DNA of 64,000 nt from Nitrosomonas nitrosa (GTDB lineage: Bacteria > Pseudomonadota > Gammaproteobacteria > Burkholderiales > Nitrosomonadaceae): assembly GCF_003051105.1 (NCBI RefSeq), contig NZ_QAOO01000003.1:114594-178593 (forward strand), written 5' to 3'. Made by a program: the position numbers and the translations under genes. The notes beneath the pieces were generated by a model. It had not been told where the DNA came from. It searched no databases and saw only the letters and a program-made list of their open reading frames with translations. This document shows, piece by piece, positions 9,505-17,746 of this stretch. The number at the start of each line of letters is the position of its first letter. Position 1 is the first letter of the stretch.

Positions 9505-9927
9505 ATGCTAAACATACCAAGTGATCCGACCTTGCATGTTGCCTTGCCAGGCGGGCAGCCTATCCTGCGTACCGTGCCAATGCCCGCGGATACCAATCAT
9601 GCAGGGGATATTTTCGGGGGTTGGATTATGTCGCAAGTGGACATGGCAGGCAGTATTGTTGGCATTCGGTGTGCACGTGGGCGCGTTGCCACCGTCGCCG
9701 TCAATTCTTTCGTGTTCAAACAGCCTGTGTTTGTGGGTGATATCGTCAGTTTTTACGCCGATATCGTCAAAATAGGACGAACCTCGATCACTGTCGACGT
9801 GTCGGTCTACGCGCAACGCGGTGTACGTGAAGGCGGTGAGGAAATTTGTATCAAAGTAACCGAAGCTGTGTTGACTTACGTGGCCATCGACGAACAGCGT
9901 CGGCCCAGGATGGTGCCCCAGGAATAG
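9505..9927 (+). CDS. Acyl-CoA thioesterase, YciA-like hotdog fold
   Basis: A 140-residue single hotdog-domain protein that hydrolyses acyl-CoA esters. It has the family's PADTNHAGDIFGGWIMSQVDMAG segment with the helix-start aspartate (DMAG) and the VNSFVFKQPVFVGDIVSFYA strand pair. Residue order matches YciA and the cytosolic long-chain acyl-CoA hydrolases; these form hexamers or trimers of dimers. It lies 68 bases after the acyl-CoA ligase gene on the same strand, likely the same transcript. The broad-specificity YciA role is inferred from the family. Confidence 0.88.
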   Translation: MLNIPSDPTLHVALPGGQPILRTVPMPADTNHAGDIFGGWIMSQVDMAGSIVGIRCARGRVATVAVNSFVFKQPVFVGDIVSFYADIVKIGRTSITVDVSVYAQRGVREGGEEICIKVTEAVLTYVAIDEQRRPRMVPQE

Positions 9928-9979
9928 TGAGACTTAATTTATTCTGCCCCAATTGACAGGTGCGCGAAGCATAGACATC

Positions 9980-10420
9980 ATGAGACGACAAATAACTGCC
10001 ATCACGTTTGCCACGATTGCGTTTTTTTTGTATGGCTGTGATGCGGAAGTGCCGACACCTGTAGCACACCAAGCGGCAAGTGGGCATGTGAGCGTGAATT
10101 CTCTCGATTGGCAGGGTCGGTATTCGGGTGTTTTGCCTTGCGCTGATTGTCCGGGGATCGTGACCTTGCTCACGCTTGATCTAGATCAATCGTATCGTCT
10201 CAGCAAATACTATTTAGGCAAGGATGATAAGCTATTTGAGCAACGGGGTGTATTTATCTGGGAAGAGAAGGGCAGTGTCATTCATTTGCAAAATTCACCG
10301 GATGGACCCGATCGTTATCAAGTTGGTGAGAATATCCTTTTTCAGCTCGACAAACAGGGAAAAAGAATCAGCGGCGATTTGGCAGAGGATTATATTCTGC
10401 ACAAGGTTAAAGACGATTAA
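9980..10420 (+). CDS. NlpE-like lipoprotein
   Basis: A 146-residue predicted lipoprotein. The hydrophobic signal ITAITFATIAFFLYGC ends in a lipobox cysteine. The mature part contains SLDWQGRYSGVLPCADCPG with the CxxC pair characteristic of the NlpE N-terminal domain, then a small beta-barrel pattern. NlpE proteins sit in the outer membrane and report surface contact or copper stress to envelope stress systems. This copy has only the N-terminal domain, like most betaproteobacterial members. I chose the ATG at 9980; a TTG at 9953 would add nine residues before the signal. The role as a signal protein is inferred from the family. Confidence 0.82.
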   Translation: MRRQITAITFATIAFFLYGCDAEVPTPVAHQAASGHVSVNSLDWQGRYSGVLPCADCPGIVTLLTLDLDQSYRLSKYYLGKDDKLFEQRGVFIWEEKGSVIHLQNSPDGPDRYQVGENILFQLDKQGKRISGDLAEDYILHKVKDD

Positions 10421-10481
10421 AACGGAGTACTACACATTTCGTTGCTCTTATCTCTTTTGAGGGTGACCGGGTTGAACGATC

Positions 10482-12233
10482 ATGAATGAGGCGCCCCCTA
10501 AACCACTGAAAGCGCCGGATATCGATCGGGTTATTCGCTATCATATCCAGACGAAGCATCATTTCAATCGTTATGCGAGATCCTTGGGGTATCTCGATTG
10601 GTCAAGCCAGCCCGATCCATTTCGGCGATTCGAGGGCGCGCCCTTGATCGCACTGCCATTGCTGGCGCCGGATGAATCGCCGCGATCACCTGTCTATGAT
10701 GCACTCTTCCGATACGGTTCCGTTGATAGTCAACCTGTCAGTATTCGTTCGCTGTCCAGATTCCTGGAGCTTTCACTGGCTTTGTCTGCGTGGAAGAAAA
10801 GCGGGGCCTCCGAATGGGCTTTGCGTAGCAATCCTTCTTCGGGCAATCTGCATCCGACCGAGGGCTATCTTGTTATACCGCAGAGCGAAGGACTCGATCT
10901 TCAATCTGGGCTCTATCACTATGCGCCTAAAGAACATGGTTTGGAGTGGCGAGCGGCATTCCAGGATGAAGAATTGGCAAGATTGATGTCGCCATTTCCA
11001 TCGGGCGCGTTTCTGTTCGGGCTTTCGTCAATTCATTGGCGGGAAGCCTGGAAGTATGGCGAGCGGGCGTTTCGCTATTGCAATCATGATGTTGGGCACG
11101 CGCTTGGCGCTGCACGGGTCGCGGCGGCAACACTGGGTTGGAAAATGGCGTTGCTGGAGGGTATGGAGCAAAGGACAGTGGCACGCCTTTTGGGGGTCGA
11201 CCGTAGTAGCGATTTTGTCTCGGCAGAACAGGAGCATCCGGACTGCCTGGCAGTGATCTGGCCATGCGATGCAAGCCATGATGCAGGGGCTGATGTCAAT
11301 CCGCAGGAAATACCGTTGCTGTTGGATACGTCGATTGTGGATGCGCTTGCGGCTATGACATGGCAGGGAAAAGCGAACCGGCTGAGTAGCGAGCATGGCG
11401 TGCACTGGCAAGCGATCGATGAGGTAGCAACTGCATCGTGGAAGAAACGGGCTGATAAACAGATTTTATCGCTGACAGTCCTTTTCGATCGGGACGCTGC
11501 AACTGGCGATGGATATGCGCCTTCTTCCAGCGCGTTATCAGCAGCTCAAATCATCCGTCAGCGTCGCAGTGCGGTGTCGTTTGATGGGCAGACATCGGTT
11601 GCGGCAGCAACTTTTTTCCGGATGTTGCGGCGGACCGTTCCTGGTGTCGAATACAAACAAGCGGCGCGTCCGGTGCCATGGGACGTCTGGCCGTATGATC
11701 CGGCGCTTCACCTGATGATTTTCGTGCACCGTGTGGAAGGGTTGGTGCCCGGACTCTATCTTTTAGTCCGCGACCCGGCAAAGCTTCCATTCATCCAGGC
11801 ATCACTCAGCCAGGAATTGATTTGGAAACGGCCACTGATCTGTCCTGAAGACCTGCTCTTCTACCAGCTATGGGAAGGTGATGTCCGCTATGTGGCTGCA
11901 CAGCTAAGCTGTCGTCAGAGTATTGCCGCAGACAGCGCTTTTTCGCTGGGCATGCTAGCCGAGTTTGACAGTCGCTTGCAGGCTGAGGGCGCGTGGTTCT
12001 ACTCACGATTGTTTTGGGAGGCCGGATTGCTAGGTCAGATCTTGTATCTGGAAGCAGAAGCGGCGGGTGTGCGGGGGACAGGGATCGGGTGTTTCTTTGA
12101 TGATGCCGTTCATGCCTTGGTGGGGATAGAGGGGATCACATTCCAATCGCTTTACCATTTCACGATAGGCGGGGCAGTGGAAGATCGACGCTTGCTGACA
12201 TTGCCTGCTTATTTCCATTTGAACCGGCAATAG
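10482..12233 (+). CDS. SagB/ThcOx-type dehydrogenase with two nitroreductase domains
   Basis: A 583-residue FMN-binding nitroreductase-fold protein that carries two copies of the domain. The first copy (about 60-270) has RSNPSSGNLHPTEGYLV, the FMN-phosphate motif of the SagB branch. The second (about 350-560) has RQRRSAVSFDG and ends with GIGCFFDD. SagB-type enzymes oxidise azolines to azoles in peptide natural products, but many genomic copies stand alone. No cyclodehydratase (YcaO), leader peptide or transporter is nearby, so a redox role on an unknown substrate is more likely here. The second domain may be mainly structural. Confidence 0.82.
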   Translation: MNEAPPKPLKAPDIDRVIRYHIQTKHHFNRYARSLGYLDWSSQPDPFRRFEGAPLIALPLLAPDESPRSPVYDALFRYGSVDSQPVSIRSLSRFLELSLALSAWKKSGASEWALRSNPSSGNLHPTEGYLVIPQSEGLDLQSGLYHYAPKEHGLEWRAAFQDEELARLMSPFPSGAFLFGLSSIHWREAWKYGERAFRYCNHDVGHALGAARVAAATLGWKMALLEGMEQRTVARLLGVDRSSDFVSAEQEHPDCLAVIWPCDASHDAGADVNPQEIPLLLDTSIVDALAAMTWQGKANRLSSEHGVHWQAIDEVATASWKKRADKQILSLTVLFDRDAATGDGYAPSSSALSAAQIIRQRRSAVSFDGQTSVAAATFFRMLRRTVPGVEYKQAARPVPWDVWPYDPALHLMIFVHRVEGLVPGLYLLVRDPAKLPFIQASLSQELIWKRPLICPEDLLFYQLWEGDVRYVAAQLSCRQSIAADSAFSLGMLAEFDSRLQAEGAWFYSRLFWEAGLLGQILYLEAEAAGVRGTGIGCFFDDAVHALVGIEGITFQSLYHFTIGGAVEDRRLLTLPAYFHLNRQ

Positions 12234-12269
12234 GGACCGGCTAGACGGTTCTCAGATAGGTTTGTTCGC

Positions 12270-12287
12270 TTGTAACAAAACTGTCAT
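12270..12287 (+). promoter_or_regulatory. Pho box (PhoB binding site) upstream of the porin gene
   Basis: TTGTAAC-AAAA-CTGTCAT matches the enteric Pho box (CTGTCAT-A4-CTGTCAT) at 15 of 18 positions, with the second half-site and the A4 spacer perfect. It lies 86 bases before the porin start, so phosphate starvation control through PhoR-PhoB is likely. Confidence 0.75.
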
Positions 12288-12372
12288 AATAGGCGATCTG
12301 ATCGAGTTGAGTCTGATTTTTCTGGTGAACTTCGAGCCATGATTGAAACCGGCAGAACCCAGGAATGTGAAT

Positions 12373-13836
12373 ATGCGACTTATTTCTAAACCCCTATCGC
12401 ACATTGTTAAATCAACGTTGACCGGCGCGCTACTCACTCATTCAGCAATGGCGGCAGAACCTAAAGATCCTGAACAATATAAGCAAGAGCTGCTGACCAT
12501 CGAGAGGCGTTTGGACGCCAAGCTGAAAGAACTGGATGAGAAGCTGAAGCGGTTGGAATATCTGGAACAGCGTGAGTCAGCCAGGATGACGGATGCTGCG
12601 CCGGTTGCGCCCGAAAATGCGGCACCGATCGCTACTACACCGGTAAAAGTTGAGAAGATCGCGCCGGTGCAAACCGCTGAAGAAAAAAAATCTGATAAAG
12701 CGGATGCTAAACCGAAGGAGGGGTTTGCCAACGTCAGTTACGGCAAAAACGGATTCGAATTCAGAACGGAAAATGACAAATTTTCGTTGGCTATCCAGAA
12801 TCGAATACAGGCTCGCTATGCAATTCCATTCGACAGCGACCCTCGCTCGCTCAGCGATCTGGAGCGTGATGACAGTTCATTCATGATCCGCCGGGCGCGA
12901 ACCCGGCTCAGAGGCCATGCGTACTGGCCATGGCTGCAGTTCTATTTGCAATATGACTGGTCTCAGCCTGTACTGCGCGACCTTACCCTGACCATCGATA
13001 AGTATAAGTGGGCAAAATTGTGGGTTGGCCGAGGCAAGGTTTTTTATAACGATGAACGGGTAACTTCTTCCGCTAATCAGCAATTTGTCAATCGTTCTAT
13101 CGTCAACGATCTTTTTACCGTGGACCGGCAACAAGGTGTGCAAGTTTTCGGTAATCTATTTCCAGGTGCTTGGCATGATATTAGCTACTATGCCGGTGTC
13201 TTTACGGGGCTGGGGGTTGGCGAAAGCAGCAATGACGATGATCATATGATGTATTCGGGCAGGTTGCAATGGAACCCCTTGGGCGGGCAGATGCCATTTT
13301 CTCAATCGGATATCGAATATCATGAAGAACCAGCACTGAATTTCGCTGTTGCGGCTGCCACCAACCGAAGCCGATGCACGGTATTTGCAACCGATAGCAA
13401 CAGTTGCCGTGATCTACCCGGCTTGGCAGCGGGTCAAGATGGCCAATACCGTATCAATCAAATGATGGAAGAAGTTCGTTTTAAGTGGCGGGGTTTTTCG
13501 ATGCAGCATGAAATGCATTGGAAAGAAGTGGTAGATACCTTTAAAAGTCAAGGCGATCCAGCCAGAAAAACGAACATGATGGGCGGCCTGGTCCAAGCGG
13601 GCTATTTTCCACACTATCTATTTCCGCTCATTCCTAAAAATTTGGAGTTCGCCGGCCGATATGCTTTCGTCGATCCCAATACCGGCTTTAAAAACGATCG
13701 GCAGCAAGAGGCCAGTGGGGTGGTGACCTATTTCTTCAATGGGCATTTAAACAAAGTGAATTTCCAAGTCAGCCATTTAACGATCGGCAATCAATCGAAT
13801 CAGCGCTACTGGCTGCAGTGGGATCTCACGTTTTGA
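12373..13836 (+). CDS. OprP/OprO-like phosphate-selective porin
   Basis: A 487-residue predicted 16-strand outer-membrane porin for phosphate or polyphosphate. Signal peptide about 1-28 (ends SAMAAEP), then a coiled coil (about 35-65) that would trimerise in the periplasm, a Pro/Ala/Lys linker, and the barrel beginning SYGKNGFEFRTENDKFSLAIQNRIQARY. FMIRRARTRLRGHAYWPWLQFYLQYDW is the typical OprP strand 2-3 segment. The barrel ends with WLQWDLTF, a C-terminal Phe used for BAM recognition. ATG at 12373 has AGGAA upstream and gives a proper signal peptide. The Pho box at 12270 supports phosphate-limited expression. Confidence 0.88.
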   Translation: MRLISKPLSHIVKSTLTGALLTHSAMAAEPKDPEQYKQELLTIERRLDAKLKELDEKLKRLEYLEQRESARMTDAAPVAPENAAPIATTPVKVEKIAPVQTAEEKKSDKADAKPKEGFANVSYGKNGFEFRTENDKFSLAIQNRIQARYAIPFDSDPRSLSDLERDDSSFMIRRARTRLRGHAYWPWLQFYLQYDWSQPVLRDLTLTIDKYKWAKLWVGRGKVFYNDERVTSSANQQFVNRSIVNDLFTVDRQQGVQVFGNLFPGAWHDISYYAGVFTGLGVGESSNDDDHMMYSGRLQWNPLGGQMPFSQSDIEYHEEPALNFAVAAATNRSRCTVFATDSNSCRDLPGLAAGQDGQYRINQMMEEVRFKWRGFSMQHEMHWKEVVDTFKSQGDPARKTNMMGGLVQAGYFPHYLFPLIPKNLEFAGRYAFVDPNTGFKNDRQQEASGVVTYFFNGHLNKVNFQVSHLTIGNQSNQRYWLQWDLTF

Positions 13837-13929
13837 TAAAGCCGGCGGGAGAGGAGGCAATGCATAACCAGCCTTAACCCTATTTGTCATGCCATCGCGA
13901 ACGAATTATTGTTTGATATGCCGGGCTCG

Positions 13930-16900
13930 TTAGTTGGGAACGGATTGGTATTTAGGCAGTAACTTGTCTCGTAGCCACTTATCGAGTTGCGCCGGCGGGG
14001 CGGGCCGGTGAAATAGATAGCCTTGATAGTAATCGCAACCATGCTGCTGCAAGAAACTCAACTGTTGCTCGGTCTCCACGCCTTCGGCCAACACTTCCAG
14101 CTTGAGGCCACGCGCCATGGCGATAATTGTGGCGGCAATTTCACGATCATTGGGGTCTTCGGCCAAATCACGCACAAAGCTCTGGTCGATTTTCAATTTG
14201 TCGATAGGAAAACGTTTCAGGTAAGCGAGCGAAGAGTAGCCCGTGCCAAAATCGTCAATCGCCAGACATACGCCGAGGTCTTTCAACGCTTTAAGTGTGG
14301 CAATAGACTGCTCTCCGCGTTCGATGAACATCGTCTCCGTTAATTCTAACTCCAAATATTCAGCGGGCAAGCCCGTGTCAGCAAGGACACGGCGCACCAT
14401 GCTAACCATATTTTCCGACTGAAATTGACGTACCGAAAGATTGACGGCCATGACCAGGGGGGGTAAACCGGCATCCATCCAAGCACGCGCTTGATTACAG
14501 GCGGTACGCAGTATCCATTCGCCCAGTGGCACGATCAAGCCGGTTTCCTCAGTGATGGGAATGAATTTGGCGGGTGGAACCATCTCTCCATCCACCGGCT
14601 GCCAGCGTACCAACGCTTCTACCCCTGCGATCCGGTTGCTGCGTGCATCGATCAAAGGTTGATAATGAAGGATGAATTCATTGGCAATGAGCGCGTGGCG
14701 CAAGCGGGTTTCCAGTGCCAGCCGCTCGTTAGCGGCAATACTCAATGCTTTTGTATGAAAGCGATAAGTATTGCGGCCTTCTTGTTTGGCCAGATACATG
14801 GCCATGTCAGCATGTTGAATGAGCTCGGTGACACATTGAGCGTCATCCGGATAACTGCTGATGCCAATGCTGGCGCCAATAAAGATTTTATGGCCACTCG
14901 GCAAGGTGAAAGGCGTTGTGAGCTGGTCGATCAGCGCTTGCGCAACCGTAGCGGCTTGGCGAGTATCTTTTATTTCTTCCAGTATCAGTAAAAATTCGTC
15001 TCCACCCAGGCGTGCCAAGGTGTCTTCCTCACGCAACCGGCTCTTCAGGCGATTCGCCAGTAATGAAAGCAATTCGTCACCCACGGGGTGACCGAGACTA
15101 TCGTTGACGTTTTTGAAGCGATCCAAATCCAGATAGAGCGTGGCAATGCGATAGTGGTTCCGGTCCGCACGCTCAATCGCGTGTTGTAAACGCGATTGTG
15201 CCAGCAGGCGATTAGGAAGACCGGTTAGCGGATCATAGTGGGCAAGGTGTTCGAGGCGCGCCTCAGATTGCTTGATCTGGCTGATGTCGGTAAACACGCC
15301 CACGTAGTTACGCGGTTTCCCGCTTTCGTCGTGCACGGTGCTGATGGTCAGCCACTGCGGATAGATTTCCCCATTTTTGCGGCGATTCCAGATTTCACCC
15401 CGCCAATAGCCTGCTTGAATCAGATTGTTCCACATCGACTGATAAAACGCTTGATCATGGCGGCCTGATTTGATGAGTTTTGGATTTCTGCCGATCACTT
15501 CCGATTTACGGTAACCGGTAATTTCCATGTAGGCGCGGTTAACAGCCACGATACGCGGTTCAAGATCAGTGATCACCACGCCATCGCGCGTCGATTCGAA
15601 GACTGTGGCAGCTTGCTTCAACGCATCGGCATTACGTACCTTCTGCACTGCCAGCGCAGTAATACGCGCAAATTCATCAACCAACTCAAGGTCGGCAGGC
15701 TCGGGTTCGTGCGGCATCGTGTAGTAGATGGTGAAAAGTCCCAGAACCTGTCCCATCTCATTTTTGAACGGGACTGACCAGCAGGCCTGTAGACCGGCTT
15801 TATGCGTGAGTGTTAGAAAAAAATCCCAATAAGGGTGGTCATCGAGATTGCTGACGATAACCGGCTCACCGCAACAGGCAGCTGTTCCGCAGGGGCATGT
15901 GTTGTCGGTAACTTCTAGCCCGGTGATGGCTGCATTATAGTCTTCAGGCAGGCTTGGCGCTGCACCATGGATCAAGCGCTTGGTATAGGGATCCAGTAAT
16001 AAAATGGAAACGAGCATGTCCGTTTCGATGGTTTCCAGATGTCGTGCAATATCATCCAGGATCGCTGGCAAGGGATGGTTGGCAACAATCTGATCAAGCA
16101 CGGACTGGCGTGCTTGACGGATGACCTCGGCGCGTTTGTGTTCGGTTACGTCGAGCCAGGCGCCTACGATTTCCAACGGTTTGCCTAGACTATCGCGAAT
16201 CAGCCGCGCTTCATCCTTGATCCAGACAGCTTGACCCGCGCTATTGAGAAACCGGTATTCGTGCGACAACCGATCCTTGATGAACAGATCGGGTTGGCGG
16301 GACAATGCAGCTTCTCGATCGTCTGGATGCAAGTGCGAACACCACCAGTCTGGCTTCAAGACTTGACCGGAGGGGTAACCGAGCAGCTGTTCGATGTTGT
16401 CGCTGACCCAAACAGGGTGGGGTGTATTGTCTACGAGGCGAAGGTTATAGAGAATCGCCGGGCTGGCGGCTAACAAATGGGACAGGCGCAGATTGGCTTC
16501 TTTTAGATTGGCCCGCTCGTGCGCCAATTCCGCCTGATATTGAACTCTTTCAATGACAGCAGCAACTTCATAGAGATAACCTTCGTGTTTGGCTACATAG
16601 TCATCCACCCCGAGCCGTAATGCCTGGGCGGCCACCATTTCACTGCCTTGGCTCGTGATCAATACCACTGGAAGGTCCAGCTTGCGATCTTCGCGTAACA
16701 ATTTGATAAATGCCAACCCATCCATGCCGGGTAAACGGTGTTCGATGAGCAGTACATCGAAATCGGGATCTTCGCCTGCGCTGCTCGGCAGGGATGCTAA
16801 CGCATCCTGGGGGCTGCCTACGGTAGTCAAGCAAATGTGAGGAGCATATTGCGCGAGATGCTGGTGCATGGATTCGGCATCAGCAGCATTGGACTCGACC

Positions 16901-17313
16901 TGCAAGACTCGGATTGTCCGCTGGCTGTGGACCGCTTTATTGCGGAAGCGGCTGAGCGCGGTACGCAACGTACGAGGCAGCCATTCAAGATAATTATCCC
17001 GCTTGACCAGATAATCATCGGCACCCATTTTAAGCGCGGCAATGGCGGAATCCTGATCGCCGTAGCCGGTAAGAATCACAACAGCAATGGGGAGTTGCCG
17101 ATCGCGCACGAGTGTTAATGCTTCCAAGCCTGTACCATCAGGAAGTGAAAGATCGGTTAAAAGCAGATCATAAGCATCGGGTTTAGTTAACAGTGCCAAT
17201 CCTTGGGCCAGTGTCGTTGCAATTTCCAATACGATTTCAGGTGCCGATCGGGCCAGCATACGCCTGGTTAGATCGGCGTCACTGGAAGAATCTTCAATAT
17301 AGAGCACACGCAT
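13930..17313 (-). CDS. REC-REC-PAS-GAF-PAS-GGDEF-EAL c-di-GMP signalling protein
   Basis: An 1127-residue cytoplasmic protein. Domains: receiver 1 (about 1-125, phosphoacceptor in LLLTDLSLPDG), receiver 2 (135-255), PAS (280-390), GAF (405-560), PAS (565-680), GGDEF (690-850) and EAL (865-1115). GGDEF is intact and preceded by the RxxD inhibitory site (REED, five residues before). EAL is intact (VEALVRW, NLSVRQ, ELTET, IDDFGTGYSS, EGVET). Both synthesis and breakdown of c-di-GMP are therefore possible. In receiver 2 the phosphoacceptor position reads IEHRLPG, a Glu where Asp is expected. The GAF domain holds a cysteine-rich loop (CPCGTAACC). It lies five bases after the single-domain receiver gene, so it is the output of the kinase operon. 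Confidence 0.92.
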   Translation of the reverse strand: MRVLYIEDSSSDADLTRRMLARSAPEIVLEIATTLAQGLALLTKPDAYDLLLTDLSLPDGTGLEALTLVRDRQLPIAVVILTGYGDQDSAIAALKMGADDYLVKRDNYLEWLPRTLRTALSRFRNKAVHSQRTIRVLQVESNAADAESMHQHLAQYAPHICLTTVGSPQDALASLPSSAGEDPDFDVLLIEHRLPGMDGLAFIKLLREDRKLDLPVVLITSQGSEMVAAQALRLGVDDYVAKHEGYLYEVAAVIERVQYQAELAHERANLKEANLRLSHLLAASPAILYNLRLVDNTPHPVWVSDNIEQLLGYPSGQVLKPDWWCSHLHPDDREAALSRQPDLFIKDRLSHEYRFLNSAGQAVWIKDEARLIRDSLGKPLEIVGAWLDVTEHKRAEVIRQARQSVLDQIVANHPLPAILDDIARHLETIETDMLVSILLLDPYTKRLIHGAAPSLPEDYNAAITGLEVTDNTCPCGTAACCGEPVIVSNLDDHPYWDFFLTLTHKAGLQACWSVPFKNEMGQVLGLFTIYYTMPHEPEPADLELVDEFARITALAVQKVRNADALKQAATVFESTRDGVVITDLEPRIVAVNRAYMEITGYRKSEVIGRNPKLIKSGRHDQAFYQSMWNNLIQAGYWRGEIWNRRKNGEIYPQWLTISTVHDESGKPRNYVGVFTDISQIKQSEARLEHLAHYDPLTGLPNRLLAQSRLQHAIERADRNHYRIATLYLDLDRFKNVNDSLGHPVGDELLSLLANRLKSRLREEDTLARLGGDEFLLILEEIKDTRQAATVAQALIDQLTTPFTLPSGHKIFIGASIGISSYPDDAQCVTELIQHADMAMYLAKQEGRNTYRFHTKALSIAANERLALETRLRHALIANEFILHYQPLIDARSNRIAGVEALVRWQPVDGEMVPPAKFIPITEETGLIVPLGEWILRTACNQARAWMDAGLPPLVMAVNLSVRQFQSENMVSMVRRVLADTGLPAEYLELELTETMFIERGEQSIATLKALKDLGVCLAIDDFGTGYSSLAYLKRFPIDKLKIDQSFVRDLAEDPNDREIAATIIAMARGLKLEVLAEGVETEQQLSFLQQHGCDYYQGYLFHRPAPPAQLDKWLRDKLLPKYQSVPN

Positions 17314-17318
17314 GATCT

Positions 17319-17741
17319 TTACCTTGGCAGTTCATTGGTGATACACCAGTAGAGCTCGATTTGCTGGGCTACTTGCAAGAAATTGTCGAAATCGACAGGC
17401 TTGACGATGTAGGAATTCGCGCCTAGATCGTAGGCGGTATTGATGTCCCGATCTTCTTTTGAAGTCGTCAAGATAACGATCGGGATACGGCGCAATCCGT
17501 CGCGCGTTTTCAATGATCTCAAAACGGAGAGACCGTCGATGCGTGGCATGTTGAGGTCAAGCAGGATGACGGCCGGTTGTGTTTCTCCTGCTTCCCACAG
17601 CGGTATCCAAGCCAAGGCTTCTTCCCCATCACGCGCAACGTGCACAGGATTGACCAGGTTGCGGCGCTTGAAAGCGCGTAGCGTGAGATCGACATCGAGC
17701 GGATTGTCTTCGACAAGGAGAATGGGTGGATGCGACGTCAT
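17319..17741 (-). CDS. Single-domain response regulator (Rcp1-like)
   Basis: A 140-residue stand-alone receiver. Acidic pair in LLVEDNPLDVDLTLRAFKRR, phosphoacceptor in VILLDLNMPRIDG, switch Thr in ILTTSKEDRD and Lys in NSYIVKPVDFDNF. The VEDNPLDVDL start and KPVDFD region are typical of Rcp1-type regulators that serve phytochrome-like kinases, and the adjacent kinase has the matching HisKA type. The start ATG at 17741 lies five bases after the kinase stop; the open frame upstream runs back through the kinase gene and is not used. It likely shuttles phosphate between kinase and the GGDEF-EAL protein (inference). Confidence 0.92.
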   Translation of the reverse strand: MTSHPPILLVEDNPLDVDLTLRAFKRRNLVNPVHVARDGEEALAWIPLWEAGETQPAVILLDLNMPRIDGLSVLRSLKTRDGLRRIPIVILTTSKEDRDINTAYDLGANSYIVKPVDFDNFLQVAQQIELYWCITNELPR

Positions 17742-17746
17742 AATTA

